A DNA stretch of 29,184 nucleotides, from the NCBI GenBank assembly GCA_002292215.1, contig DBBN01000064.1:16083-45266 (forward strand), in the 5' to 3' direction. The number at the start of each line of letters is the position of its first letter. The stretch's first letter is position 1. A program made the position numbers and the translations under genes. This document shows positions 17,189 to 27,159 of the stretch, piece by piece. The DNA comes from Glaciecola sp. UBA983. Its GTDB lineage: Bacteria > Pseudomonadota > Gammaproteobacteria > Enterobacterales > Alteromonadaceae. The notes beneath the pieces are model-generated. The model made no database searches and was not told where the DNA came from. It saw nothing but the letters and a program-made list of their open reading frames with translations.

Positions 17189-18634
17189 TTATTTGGGTAG
17201 TGTAGGTGATGTAATTCCCGCCATGTCTCGCACTACTCGCATAACTTGACAGCTATAACCAAACTCGTTGTCATACCACACGTATAAGTTGACACGATTT
17301 TCAGAAACAATCGTCGCCGTCGAATCAATAATTGAGGTCGCTCTAGCCCCGACTAAATCGCTTGAAACTATTTCTGTAGACCGAGTGAAATCAATTTGAT
17401 GCTGCAAGTCAGAAAATAACGACGCGTATTGTATATAATCATTTACTTCGTCTTTGGTCGTTGCCGTTTCCAAATTTAAACTCAAAATAGCCATTGATAC
17501 ATTCGGCGTAGGGACACGAATCGAATTCCCCGTTAGCTTACCGGCTAATTTAGGGAAGGCTTTGGCTACAGCCGTGGCTGCGCCAGTTTCACTCAATACC
17601 ATATTGAGCGGTGCACTGCGCCCGCGACGTTCACCTTTATGGAAATTATCAATCAGGTTTTGATCATTGGTATAGGAATGGACCGTTTCCACATGCCCAT
17701 TGAGGATCCCAAACTTTTCATCTAGGACTTTTAACACTGGTGTTATCGCATTTGTGGTACAGCTAGCTGCCGACATGATCACATCAGAATCAAGAATGTC
17801 AGTATGATTAACCCCATGAACGATATTTTTGATATCGCCTTTACCCGGAGCGGTGAGCAACACTTTTTTCGCGCCCTTGGATTGCAAATGGATACCTAAG
17901 CCATCGCGGTCACGCCACATCCCGGTATTATCAACGACAATTGCATTATCGATGCCATATTGAGTGTAATCGACTTCTTTAGGGCTGTTGGCATAAATCA
18001 CTTGGATAAATGAACCATTGGCTAGTAATGCATTACGCTCTTTATCTACTGTGATGCTGCCATTAAATGGACCGTGTACTGAATCACGACGCAGTAAACT
18101 TGCGCGTTTTTCTAAATCGCCGTCACCACCGCCACGCACGACAATAGCACGCAAACGTAATTTGTTATTGGTACCTTGACGTTCAATTAACAAGCGCGCT
18201 AATAAACGACCAATACGTCCAAAACCATACAACACAACATCTTGAGGTGCTTGGTCATCACCTTGATTAACAATGTCTGATAGTTCTTGATTTAAGAACG
18301 CACCTAAGTCTGTTTGTTCTTTACCACGTCCATAGTTAAATTCCCAAGCAAGTTTTCCTACATCGATTTGCGCTGGGGCAAGTTGTAAGACAGATAATGC
18401 ATCAACAATTGGAAAAGATTCACGTAAACGTAATTTTTGTCCTTCATGCAAACGCACAGAGCGATGTGCTTTGATCACATCAATTGCGCTCGCATTTAAT
18501 AATGAACGACCATAGACAGATATTTCAATTGCTCGATTACGATAAAGTTTACCAATTAGCGGCAACATCCTTTCTGCGTATTCCTGACGCTCCTGCCAAC
18601 TTTTTTGGAGATCCTGTTCAACTTGTTGATTCAT
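17189..18634 (-). CDS. gapB: Long glyceraldehyde-3-phosphate dehydrogenase paralogue (481 aa, GapB-like)
   Basis: Member of the phosphorylating GAPDH family, of a long form found in Shewanella and Vibrio. Residues 1-130 are an extra N-terminal region, helical at the start, that is absent from ordinary GAPDH. The Rossmann dinucleotide motif GFGRIGR follows at 137-143, the active-site ASCTTN places the nucleophile at C292, and the partner histidine is H319 (ETVHSYT). The tail has WYDNEFGYSCQV. AAGGGTGG precedes the ATG at 18634. It may work in the gluconeogenic direction or on another aldehyde phosphate; the sequence does not settle this. The symbol follows Shewanella usage and is tentative. 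It is isolated by terminators on both sides, with a putative promoter at 18711-18739. Confidence 0.88.
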   Translation of the reverse strand: MNQQVEQDLQKSWQERQEYAERMLPLIGKLYRNRAIEISVYGRSLLNASAIDVIKAHRSVRLHEGQKLRLRESFPIVDALSVLQLAPAQIDVGKLAWEFNYGRGKEQTDLGAFLNQELSDIVNQGDDQAPQDVVLYGFGRIGRLLARLLIERQGTNNKLRLRAIVVRGGGDGDLEKRASLLRRDSVHGPFNGSITVDKERNALLANGSFIQVIYANSPKEVDYTQYGIDNAIVVDNTGMWRDRDGLGIHLQSKGAKKVLLTAPGKGDIKNIVHGVNHTDILDSDVIMSAASCTTNAITPVLKVLDEKFGILNGHVETVHSYTNDQNLIDNFHKGERRGRSAPLNMVLSETGAATAVAKAFPKLAGKLTGNSIRVPTPNVSMAILSLNLETATTKDEVNDYIQYASLFSDLQHQIDFTRSTEIVSSDLVGARATSIIDSTATIVSENRVNLYVWYDNEFGYSCQVMRVVRDMAGITSPTLPK

Positions 18635-18710
18635 TGTCCACCCTTAAATGAGTCTTAAAATATTAATCAAGCATGCATCAATGCATCGCTTTTCGGTATA
18701 ATTCTCGGGT

Positions 18711-18739
18711 AGTGTAAACGTGTCGAGGCATAATGCCAA
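18711..18739 (-). promoter_or_regulatory. Candidate sigma-70 promoter of the long gap gene
   Basis: On the minus strand TTGGCA (18739-18734) and TACACT (18716-18711) are separated by exactly 17 bases, about 75 bases before the start codon. The -35 has one mismatch and the -10 two, so it is plausible only. Confidence 0.35.
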
Positions 18740-18781
18740 ACTGTTGATTTATTACAGAATTTATTAATTTTGAGGGAAAAA

Positions 18782-18834
18782 AAACACGTCTGTATGTAGG
18801 ATTACAACATGCTTTTGGGTTTTATCCCACATAC
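18782..18834 (-). terminator. Probable terminator of malQ-glgB-glgX-msrB
   Basis: In the minus direction an 11-base stem (arms 18834-18824 and 18802-18792, one G-U pair) encloses a 21-base loop, and a T8 run follows eight bases later. It lies 134 bases after the msrB stop. The long loop and the offset of the T-run lower confidence. Confidence 0.45.
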
Positions 18835-18967
18835 CGTCACAAAAACGATCATCAGATAATGAAAATAGAAATTAGATTACAAAAATGCACCGTAAACTAA
18901 TACTAAAAACGTATGAAAATTGTCTTAATAATTCATATAAATGATGTTGCTCGGTTAATTTTGCGAA

Positions 18968-19360
18968 TTATTCGTCACTATCAGGTGAAAATGTCAAAGA
19001 CACAGAGTTAACACAATAACGTTGTCCGGTTGGCGCGGGTCCATCAGTAAACACATGCCCAAGATGCGCATCACATTGTTTACATACAATTTCAGTTCGA
19101 ATCATGCCGTGAGTGTTGTCTGGGCGAAAGAGCACGTTTTGGTCTTGTGATTGTTCGTAAAAAGACGGCCAACCACAACCCGCATTAAATTTATGTGCTT
19201 GAGTAAATAATGGCGCATCACAACAGACACAATGATACTGACCAGCATCCCAATGATCATTAAATTCACCAGTGAATGGTCGTTCAGTGCCTTTCTCTTG
19301 AGTGACATAATACGCATCCGTAGACAGCTTCGAACGTAATTCATCTTTAGTTAGTTGCAT
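18968..19360 (-). CDS. msrB: Peptide-methionine (R)-S-oxide reductase MsrB
   Basis: Reduces methionine-R-sulfoxide in oxidised proteins. The 130 residues contain two zinc-binding CxxC pairs (C44/C47 and C93/C96), GCGWPSFYE, HLGHVF and the catalytic cysteine in RYCVNS (C116). The gene starts 13 bases after the glgX stop on the same strand, so it is probably the last cistron of malQ-glgB-glgX-msrB. In E. coli msrB is adjacent to gapA; here the glycogen genes lie between the two. The reason for its attachment to a glycogen operon is not evident from the sequence. Confidence 0.95.
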   Translation of the reverse strand: MQLTKDELRSKLSTDAYYVTQEKGTERPFTGEFNDHWDAGQYHCVCCDAPLFTQAHKFNAGCGWPSFYEQSQDQNVLFRPDNTHGMIRTEIVCKQCDAHLGHVFTDGPAPTGQRYCVNSVSLTFSPDSDE

Positions 19361-19373
19361 CGTGAAATCCTTC

Positions 19374-21431
19374 TTAATCCGTTGTTTTGTGGTCTACTTT
19401 AAATAAGACGACAGAACGATTTGAGATCACAAATTCAGGTTTAGGAATGTAATTACCGCTTGGTCTAAACTCTGACATTCGAGTATCGAGTAAGACTTCC
19501 CAACGAGCCCCTTGCGGCAAAGCTGGTAACACCATTGTTTCATCGCTAGTACTGGCGTTGATACATAATAACCAATGTTCGAGATCTGTAGATGATGTGC
19601 CGTTGGTTGCTTCAATCATTTCGACGGCAAATCCTTGTACATCAGGATGCTCCCAATCGCTATCGCCTTTATCACTACCATCAATCTTATACCAATTCAC
19701 CTCAGCCATATTATTGTGTAACAAATAACTATCGTCAGCTAATTGTGCGTCAGTCAAAATTCGGCTATTACGTTTAATTGCGATGCAATACTGACAAAAG
19801 GATAAAAAGTCTGATTGGGTTTTGCTTAAGTGCCAGTCAAGATAATTGAGCTCATTATCTTGGCAATAAGTGTTGTTGTTACCTAACTGAGTTTTACTTA
19901 ACTCATCGCCTGATAAAAAATGTGGTGTTCCCTGGGCGAAGAGCATTGACGCTATCAAATTGCGCTTTTGCCGTTCACGTAAACTCAAAATCACCACATC
20001 ATTTGTCTCGCCTTCAACGCCATAATTGTAACTTAAGTTATGATTATGCCCATCACGATTGTCTTCTAAATTCGCATCGTTATGTTTATCGTTGTAACTC
20101 ACAATGTCATGCAAGGTAAACCCATCATGATAAGTAATCGGATTCACCGAAGTATGAATGCTACGCTCGCCTTTATGAAAAATATCACGAGAACCAAACA
20201 TACGTGTCGCAAACGTGCCTGTTATGCCTTTATCTCCACGCCAAAAAGCTCTAGCAGTATCTCGATACTGATCATTCACTTCGGCATAACGCTCAGGAAA
20301 TTGCCCTAACTGATATCCGTAGTCTCCCAAATCCCAAGGTTCGGCAAGCATATAGCAATCACGTAAAATCGGATCTTGTTCCACCGCTTTGAAAAAAGCC
20401 GCTTTTTTGGAATACGCATGAGGTTCACGCCCTAACCCTGTCGCCAAATCAAAGCGAAATCCATCGACGCCATAAATTAACACCCAATGCCGCATCGCTT
20501 CTAGAACCAAGGTTAAAATAAACGGACTGTCGATATTCAGGCTGTTGCCACAACCACTATAATTAGCATAATAATTGTCTTTACCAACTCGGGTATAGGC
20601 TTCGTTTTCACACATAGCACGCAAATTAATGATCGGTCCATCTGGCCCTGATTCGGCGGTATGGTTAAAGACCACATCAAGAATGACTTCAAAGCCCGCT
20701 TTATGATACTCCTGCACTAACAATTGCATTTCTTCGTGCGCGTCCGACTGTGCATAACGAGGCTCAGGTGCGAGCAATGAAGCGGGATTATAGCCCCAGT
20801 AATTAGTCAAACCTTTCTCAGTAATAAACGGCTCTGGCATGAATGCCATTACCGGCATTAACTGAATCGTCGTGACACCTAAGTTATGCAGATGCTCTAA
20901 TATCGCTGGATGGACTGCACCAACATAGGTTCCCTGTTCTTTTTCAGGCACATCAGGATGAAGTTTGGACATGCTTTTGACATGCATTTCATAAATAACT
21001 CGGTGCGCAGGATCGACTTTTTTAGCTAGTGGAGTACGTTGTAAATCCTGCCTGGAAATTTTCGTTTTAGGATAAAACAAATGGGGTTCATGCAAATAGC
21101 GCTCAGCATCCCAATGCCAAGCAGAGGTGAGCTCTCTACTAAAGGGGTCAGAAAAAAACTGTAACCGAGTACTCGGCAGGTCTGTTCCCTCAACTAACTC
21201 GTCTATGTGAGTCACATACAAATAGCAAAATCCATCAACATTAAGCGATAATGTGTCATACCACACGTCTCCCTCTTGATGACGCATTTGATGTTCGTAC
21301 ATCAACTCCATCGTATCGGGGTGATAAATGTAAATATGGCAATTGCTTAATTGCGGTCCGTATACCGCAAAATTAATATCGTGAGGTAAAAAACTGCACC
21401 CATAAGGATAAGGCTTTGCTCGGGTTAACAT
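19374..21431 (-). CDS. glgX: Glycogen debranching enzyme GlgX (GH13 isoamylase type)
   Basis: Hydrolyses alpha-1,6 branches of phosphorylase-trimmed glycogen. An N-terminal CBM48-type beta domain (about 8-115) precedes the GH13 barrel. The catalytic trio is visible: nucleophile D328 (DGFRFDLA), acid/base E364 (MLAEPWD) and D436 (TYHDGFTL). The conserved VVFNHTAE (Asp-His of region I) and HFLSGDE are also present. 685 residues, compared with 657 in E. coli. It starts 29 bases after the glgB stop and ends 13 bases before msrB, so it sits inside one transcription unit. No glgC, glgA or glgP is in the window, so synthesis from ADP-glucose must be encoded elsewhere. Confidence 0.95.
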   Translation of the reverse strand: MLTRAKPYPYGCSFLPHDINFAVYGPQLSNCHIYIYHPDTMELMYEHQMRHQEGDVWYDTLSLNVDGFCYLYVTHIDELVEGTDLPSTRLQFFSDPFSRELTSAWHWDAERYLHEPHLFYPKTKISRQDLQRTPLAKKVDPAHRVIYEMHVKSMSKLHPDVPEKEQGTYVGAVHPAILEHLHNLGVTTIQLMPVMAFMPEPFITEKGLTNYWGYNPASLLAPEPRYAQSDAHEEMQLLVQEYHKAGFEVILDVVFNHTAESGPDGPIINLRAMCENEAYTRVGKDNYYANYSGCGNSLNIDSPFILTLVLEAMRHWVLIYGVDGFRFDLATGLGREPHAYSKKAAFFKAVEQDPILRDCYMLAEPWDLGDYGYQLGQFPERYAEVNDQYRDTARAFWRGDKGITGTFATRMFGSRDIFHKGERSIHTSVNPITYHDGFTLHDIVSYNDKHNDANLEDNRDGHNHNLSYNYGVEGETNDVVILSLRERQKRNLIASMLFAQGTPHFLSGDELSKTQLGNNNTYCQDNELNYLDWHLSKTQSDFLSFCQYCIAIKRNSRILTDAQLADDSYLLHNNMAEVNWYKIDGSDKGDSDWEHPDVQGFAVEMIEATNGTSSTDLEHWLLCINASTSDETMVLPALPQGARWEVLLDTRMSEFRPSGNYIPKPEFVISNRSVVLFKVDHKTTD

Positions 21432-21460
21432 AACACCTCTATATCAGCAATTAATGTGGT

Positions 21461-23626
21461 TTAGTCCTGTTTGATCCAGAACATCGTTGATAATGGAGGT
21501 AAGGTTAGTTCAATACTATAATCTTTTCCATGACTATGCCTATGTTGCGCCTCTAATTGACGCTCTTGCATATACCCACTCCCCCCAAACTCGGTATCAT
21601 CGGTGTTGAGTAATACGCTATAAGTACCTTTATCTAAGCCTATTCGTACCTGGTCAACGGGTATTGGTGTAAAATTACATAATACGTAAATAGTTTGTTT
21701 AGTTTTCGGATCATAACGCAAAAACGATAAAATCGAACGCTCGGCATCATCATGGGTCAGCCATGCAAAACCATGGTGTTCATGATCGCAGGCGTGCAAT
21801 GCCGGAAACTCTTTATATAGGGTATTTAATGTTTGGTATAAATGCTGCACCTGTTGATGTTTGTTATGTTGTAATAACTCCCAGTCAAGCTCCCCATCGT
21901 GATCCCACTCTTTAAATTGCGCAAATTCATTGCCCATAAAGTTGAGTTTTTTCCCTGGATGGGCATACATAAATCCAGCATAGGTACGTAAATTAGCCGC
22001 TTGTTGCCATTCATCGCCCGGCATTTTTCCGAGTAAAGAGCCTTTGCCATAGACTACTTCATCATGTGAAATAGGCAATACAAAGTTTTCATCAAACGCA
22101 TACATCATACTAAAGGTAATATCGTTATGGTGATAACGGCGATACGCCGGATCTTTGGCAATATAGTGTAATGAGTCATGCATCCAGCCCATATTCCATT
22201 TAAAGCCAAAACCTAAACCATCCATATCAACTGGTCGCGATACCCGTGCAAATGAAGTCGATTCTTCGGCAATAGTGATCACGTTAGGATGCGCAGCATA
22301 AACCGCTTGGTTAACCCAGCGTAACAATGAAATCGCTTCGTAATTATGGTTGCCACCATCGACATTGGGGATCCACTCGCCATCATTACGCGAATAATCT
22401 AAATACAACATCGACGCCACGGCATCGACTCGTAAGCCATCGATATGAAATTTATCACACCAAAATAATGCATTTGCGACTAAAAATTGTCTGACTTCGG
22501 ATTTACCAAAATCGTAAATGCATGAGTTCCAATCTGGATGCCAACCTTTACGCGGATCTTCATATTCATACACACAAGTCCCATCAAAGCGCGCTAAACC
22601 ATGACCGTCTTCAGGGAAATGAGCCGGAACCCAATCGATAATCACACCAATGTTAGCTTGATGGCAGGCATCAACAAAATATTTAAAATCATCAACTGAA
22701 CCAAAACGGCTCGTCGGTGCAAATAACCCAACCGGCTGATAACCCCATGAACCATCAAATGGATACTCAGAAATCGGCATCAACTCAATATGGGTATATC
22801 CCATATCGACAACGTATTTAACTAAATCAACGGCGAGTTCACGGTAAGTCAAATATCTGCGATCATCATGCGGTCGTTTCCATGATGCTAATTGCACCTC
22901 ATAGATGCTCATCGGTTGATGATACGGGTCGTGATTTTGACGATTCATCCATTTCGAATCAGTCCATTGATACGCATTGTGATCGATAATTTTTGAAGCA
23001 TGAGAAGGATACTGTTCAGCACTGAAGCCGACTGGATCGGCTTTATGGGGTAAACTATGACCGTGTTCATCTTTAATGGCGTATTTGTATTTATCACCAA
23101 CGGTTGCTTGTGGGATCACTAAGACCCAATAGCCCATGTCGGTTTTTTGCATTTGGTGTGATAGGTCGTTCCATAAATTAAACTCAGCCACAACACTGAC
23201 AGACTGTGCATTTGGGGCAAACACTGCAAAACGCACGGCACTAATTTGCTCACCATTGTCTAAGTCTATAGTAATTATCTGAGCGCCTAATTGCTCATAA
23301 ACATTTTGGGGCACATGATCAACAAAATGCACGGCATGATAGGCCTCATCTTTAAATGCATACGGATCATATACCTGATATTGCGTATCCTGAGTCGTCA
23401 CATTTAGCAAATATTGCGATACGCTGAGTGATGTATGACCTGTAAAAATACCATCAGCCACTCGCTTACATTGACTTAACACACTACCATCTAGTGCAAT
23501 AACATCGACGGCATTCGCACCGGGTAAACAGAAGCGAAAGAAAGTCCCATCAGCATGCATAAACGCACCCAAATCAGAAAATGGATGAGATGCGCTAGCG
23601 GTTTGTATATGTGTTAAATCTGCCAT
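21461..23626 (-). CDS. glgB: 1,4-alpha-glucan branching enzyme GlgB
   Basis: Cuts alpha-1,4 chains and reattaches them as alpha-1,6 branches. The 721 residues (E. coli 728) show an N1 domain (about 10-115), a CBM48 domain (about 120-215 with FAVFAPNAQSVSVVAEFN.W), the GH13 barrel and a C-terminal beta domain. Catalytic residues are D401 (DGLRVDAV), E454 (TIAEES) and D522 (ISHDEVVYGKGSL), offset by four from E. coli D405, E458 and D526, an internally consistent match. It follows malQ by 65 bases and precedes glgX by 29 on the same strand. Confidence 0.97.
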   Translation of the reverse strand: MADLTHIQTASASHPFSDLGAFMHADGTFFRFCLPGANAVDVIALDGSVLSQCKRVADGIFTGHTSLSVSQYLLNVTTQDTQYQVYDPYAFKDEAYHAVHFVDHVPQNVYEQLGAQIITIDLDNGEQISAVRFAVFAPNAQSVSVVAEFNLWNDLSHQMQKTDMGYWVLVIPQATVGDKYKYAIKDEHGHSLPHKADPVGFSAEQYPSHASKIIDHNAYQWTDSKWMNRQNHDPYHQPMSIYEVQLASWKRPHDDRRYLTYRELAVDLVKYVVDMGYTHIELMPISEYPFDGSWGYQPVGLFAPTSRFGSVDDFKYFVDACHQANIGVIIDWVPAHFPEDGHGLARFDGTCVYEYEDPRKGWHPDWNSCIYDFGKSEVRQFLVANALFWCDKFHIDGLRVDAVASMLYLDYSRNDGEWIPNVDGGNHNYEAISLLRWVNQAVYAAHPNVITIAEESTSFARVSRPVDMDGLGFGFKWNMGWMHDSLHYIAKDPAYRRYHHNDITFSMMYAFDENFVLPISHDEVVYGKGSLLGKMPGDEWQQAANLRTYAGFMYAHPGKKLNFMGNEFAQFKEWDHDGELDWELLQHNKHQQVQHLYQTLNTLYKEFPALHACDHEHHGFAWLTHDDAERSILSFLRYDPKTKQTIYVLCNFTPIPVDQVRIGLDKGTYSVLLNTDDTEFGGSGYMQERQLEAQHRHSHGKDYSIELTLPPLSTMFWIKQD

Positions 23627-23691
23627 GAAGAACTAAAATCCTTGTTTCTATTATATCTAATTTTTTATGCCTAGGCATTACGTCTAAAATG

Positions 23692-25875
23692 TTATGCCGA
23701 TGCATTGCGTCGAGCTGCGTCAATATTTTGCGCTAGCTCTATAATCTCAGGTTTAGAGAATATATCTTCAAGGTTACGTGACAATTTACGCTTCCAATTA
23801 GGGTATTCTTTAAATGTACCCGGAATATTTACCGGTTTGTCCATTTGTAACCAATCTTCAAGTTGCAGTGATAATAACGCACTTGAGCCTGTTGCCATAT
23901 GGGTTTGCATGCCATAGTTTAGCTCTTGAGTCATACCGACATGCTCCACTTGATGTGAAACATTATGCGATATAGCACCGTGTCCATGCAACGTATTTAA
24001 AATTTGTTGTTTATTATCATGGCGTGAAACGTATAAAGGCTGCAATATTTCTTCTGTTGGGTAAAGACCCAATCCCTTGCCTAATTCCAAATCATTACAA
24101 TGCCAGTAACCACTCAACGTAGGGAAGTCATGGATCGTTAAAGTCGACATCGATTGCACTGGGTAATGACTCGGTGAGAAAAAACCGCCGTCTTTAGCTT
24201 GCTCGAAAAAGAACACTCGATAAGAATAAACACCATTATCTGCCAATTTTTCACGTATTTCTTCAGGTACCGTTCCTAAATCTTCACCAATGATCAACGT
24301 TTGGTTACGGTGCGACTCCAAGGCTAAAATCCCTAACAAATCATCAACAGGGTAATATACATACCCTCCTTTATCAGCAGAGTCACCTTTTGTGACCCAC
24401 CATAAGCGTAACAATGCCATTGCGTGATCGATTCTCAATGCCCCTGAATCACGCATATTTGACGCAAACAGATCAACAATAGGTTGATACGCTTGTTCAT
24501 ATAATTTTTTGGGATCCATGGGTGGTAAGCCCCAATTTTGACCTAATGGACCTAAAATATCAGGCGGTGCTCCGACTGAAGCAGAGGTGACATATAAGTC
24601 TTTTGCTCCCCAAATCTCTGCACTGCCCTCACTCACCCCAACCGCTAAGTCACGATAAAGGCCGATGATCATTTTACGATCTTGTGCAACTTGACTCGCT
24701 TGGGCAAATTGTTGCGCAGCAAGGAATTGCAAGAATCCATAAAAACGTACCGCATCAGCATTTTCTTCTGCAAATTTTACTACCCCAGGCGCATCCGCAT
24801 CTTGGTACTGCTCAGGAAATACCGGCCAGCCCCAACACTCAAGCTGTTGTGCTTTTAAATCTGCTTGTAAAGCATCGTAACGGATCAAAGTTTGTAAACT
24901 CTTACCACCATTAATAATAAAGGCATCAAGTTCAGCTTGTAACGCCTTATTCGTTTTGTTCTCCATATATAGCGCATGCAACACTGGCATTTTTAATGCT
25001 GCAACTGCATCGTAATCTATATATTCAATCGCACGAGTATGCGCAAGGTTGTGGGTGAATTCAGGTTCAGTCACTAGGGCTTGAATACTCGGGGCACTGA
25101 AACCTGGAACATTGGTGACATCTATATATAAGTGATTGAGCCATTTACGAGATGAAGGAGAATAGGGTGAACATGCATCGGGTTCGTTTGGATATAACGC
25201 GTGAATGGGATTCAACCCCACAAAATCAGCCCCCTGATCAGCGGCTTTGTGAATTAAATACGTTAAATCACTAAAATCACCTATGCCCCAATTGTTTTCA
25301 CTGCGTACACAATACAACTGAATGCTTAAGCCCCAGATTTTTTTACCTTCAGCGATAGCCGTAGGCGTATAACACTCATTAGGTGCTTGTATGAGGCGAC
25401 CATGACCAATCACGTCATCACCGTCCATTGCTAACACCAGTGAATGATAACCATGTGGCAAATTGATGTCTAACTGAACAATATACTCTTGAAATTCAGC
25501 GCCTGCTACATCAGAGACATTAACTAACTCATGATCTACTAATTGTGTCGTAAACTCATGGATTTCACCGGACTCAAACGTTACCGTAAACTTGACCGCT
25601 TCGGTGACCAACTCAATCGGTAAACGTACTGCAAACGCAACTTGATCTCCATCACGCAGCACTTGCACAGGATTAAGAGGTGTCATCCAAACATCATCAA
25701 TTTCTTGGGTCAACTGTTGCTCTAAGTGACTGAGATTATTAACATCATAGCCCATAACACTGAGTAGTTTTTCTTTGGTGCCAGGATGTACAGTGGTTGG
25801 TTTTCCATACGCATCCACAAAATCACTTTCTATTCCACGCAGCTGCACTAAGGTATCTATGATTGAAGAAGTCAT
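23692..25875 (-). CDS. malQ: 4-alpha-glucanotransferase (amylomaltase) MalQ
   Basis: GH77 enzyme that disproportionates maltodextrins, releasing glucose and longer chains. An N-terminal extension (about 1-165) with beta structure precedes the barrel. Signatures are WGLSIQLYCVRSENNWGIGDF, GLNPIHALYP...SPYSPSSR, nucleophile D483 (LRIDHAM), acid/base E531 (IIGEDLG) and D583 (TIHDFPTL). 727 residues, a little longer than E. coli MalQ (694). GGAA is the only ribosome-binding hint, about ten bases before the ATG. It is the first gene of the apparent malQ-glgB-glgX-msrB unit and is divergent from gapA across 184 bases, so the two may share regulatory sites. Confidence 0.95.
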   Translation of the reverse strand: MTSSIIDTLVQLRGIESDFVDAYGKPTTVHPGTKEKLLSVMGYDVNNLSHLEQQLTQEIDDVWMTPLNPVQVLRDGDQVAFAVRLPIELVTEAVKFTVTFESGEIHEFTTQLVDHELVNVSDVAGAEFQEYIVQLDINLPHGYHSLVLAMDGDDVIGHGRLIQAPNECYTPTAIAEGKKIWGLSIQLYCVRSENNWGIGDFSDLTYLIHKAADQGADFVGLNPIHALYPNEPDACSPYSPSSRKWLNHLYIDVTNVPGFSAPSIQALVTEPEFTHNLAHTRAIEYIDYDAVAALKMPVLHALYMENKTNKALQAELDAFIINGGKSLQTLIRYDALQADLKAQQLECWGWPVFPEQYQDADAPGVVKFAEENADAVRFYGFLQFLAAQQFAQASQVAQDRKMIIGLYRDLAVGVSEGSAEIWGAKDLYVTSASVGAPPDILGPLGQNWGLPPMDPKKLYEQAYQPIVDLFASNMRDSGALRIDHAMALLRLWWVTKGDSADKGGYVYYPVDDLLGILALESHRNQTLIIGEDLGTVPEEIREKLADNGVYSYRVFFFEQAKDGGFFSPSHYPVQSMSTLTIHDFPTLSGYWHCNDLELGKGLGLYPTEEILQPLYVSRHDNKQQILNTLHGHGAISHNVSHQVEHVGMTQELNYGMQTHMATGSSALLSLQLEDWLQMDKPVNIPGTFKEYPNWKRKLSRNLEDIFSKPEIIELAQNIDAARRNASA

Positions 25876-25977
25876 TCACTATTCCATATATTAAAAAAAT
25901 TGCATCACACATTATTCATGATTATGACACAAGGGCTAATTGAATACGTTTGCAAAGCAAAAATAGACAAAATACCT

Positions 25978-25992
25978 TGTAATAAAACTACA
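25978..25992 (+). promoter_or_regulatory. HexR-like operator between malQ and gapA
   Basis: TGTAATAAAACTACA is a 15-base imperfect palindrome that fits the TGTARTnnnAYTACA pattern I recall for HexR, the KDPG-responsive RpiR-family regulator of gammaproteobacterial sugar metabolism. It ends six bases before the gapA -35 element. gapA is a known HexR target in Shewanella and relatives. hexR itself is not in the window. Confidence 0.65.
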
Positions 25993-25998
25993 TTATTA

Positions 25999-26027
25999 TT
26001 GCAAATATCCGACTAAAAGCCTATTAT
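25999..26027 (+). promoter_or_regulatory. Sigma-70 promoter of gapA
   Basis: TTGCAA (25999-26004) and TATTAT (26022-26027) are separated by exactly 17 bases, one mismatch from consensus in the -10 and two in the -35. The start codon is 33 bases beyond the -10. The HexR-like site lies just upstream, centred near -49 relative to the expected transcription start. Confidence 0.6.
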
Positions 26028-26032
26028 TATGA

Positions 26033-27055
<1,023 letters not shown>

Positions 27056-27093
27056 GACATTTTTTCACTGCGTCGCATGCCGTGTTAATTTCG

Positions 27094-27133
27094 AAAAAGC
27101 CATCAACAGGTCTATACTGTTGGTGGCTTTTTT
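27094..27133 (+). terminator. Rho-independent terminator after gapA
   Basis: Sixteen-base arms starting AAAAAGCCATCAACAG, with one G-T wobble and a seven-base loop, run into six T residues. It begins 38 bases after the gapA stop and separates gapA from yeaD. Confidence 0.92.
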
Positions 27134-27159
27134 AGTTACCCCAACCCGGAGCTTTTTTC

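Larger units (their letters stand above)
18635..18967. other. 333-bp gene-free region between msrB and the long gap gene
   Basis: No open reading frame with a family match is seen. It holds a likely terminator for the upstream operon (18782-18834) and a candidate promoter for gap (18711-18739). The msrB-proximal part (18840-18960) is AT-rich without a clear element. A weak HexR-like sequence is discussed under rejected items. Confidence 0.6.

Noticed and set aside
18791..18803. TGTAGGATTACA-type dyad as another HexR site
   Set aside because: Half-site spacing is wrong for HexR, and the bases are accounted for as one arm of the terminator hairpin.
18866..18880. AGAAATTAGATTACA, resembling a HexR box, between msrB and the long gap gene
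   Set aside because: Two of six bases of the left half-site mismatch, one spacer base is not A/T, and it lies over 230 bases before the gap start. Too weak to call.
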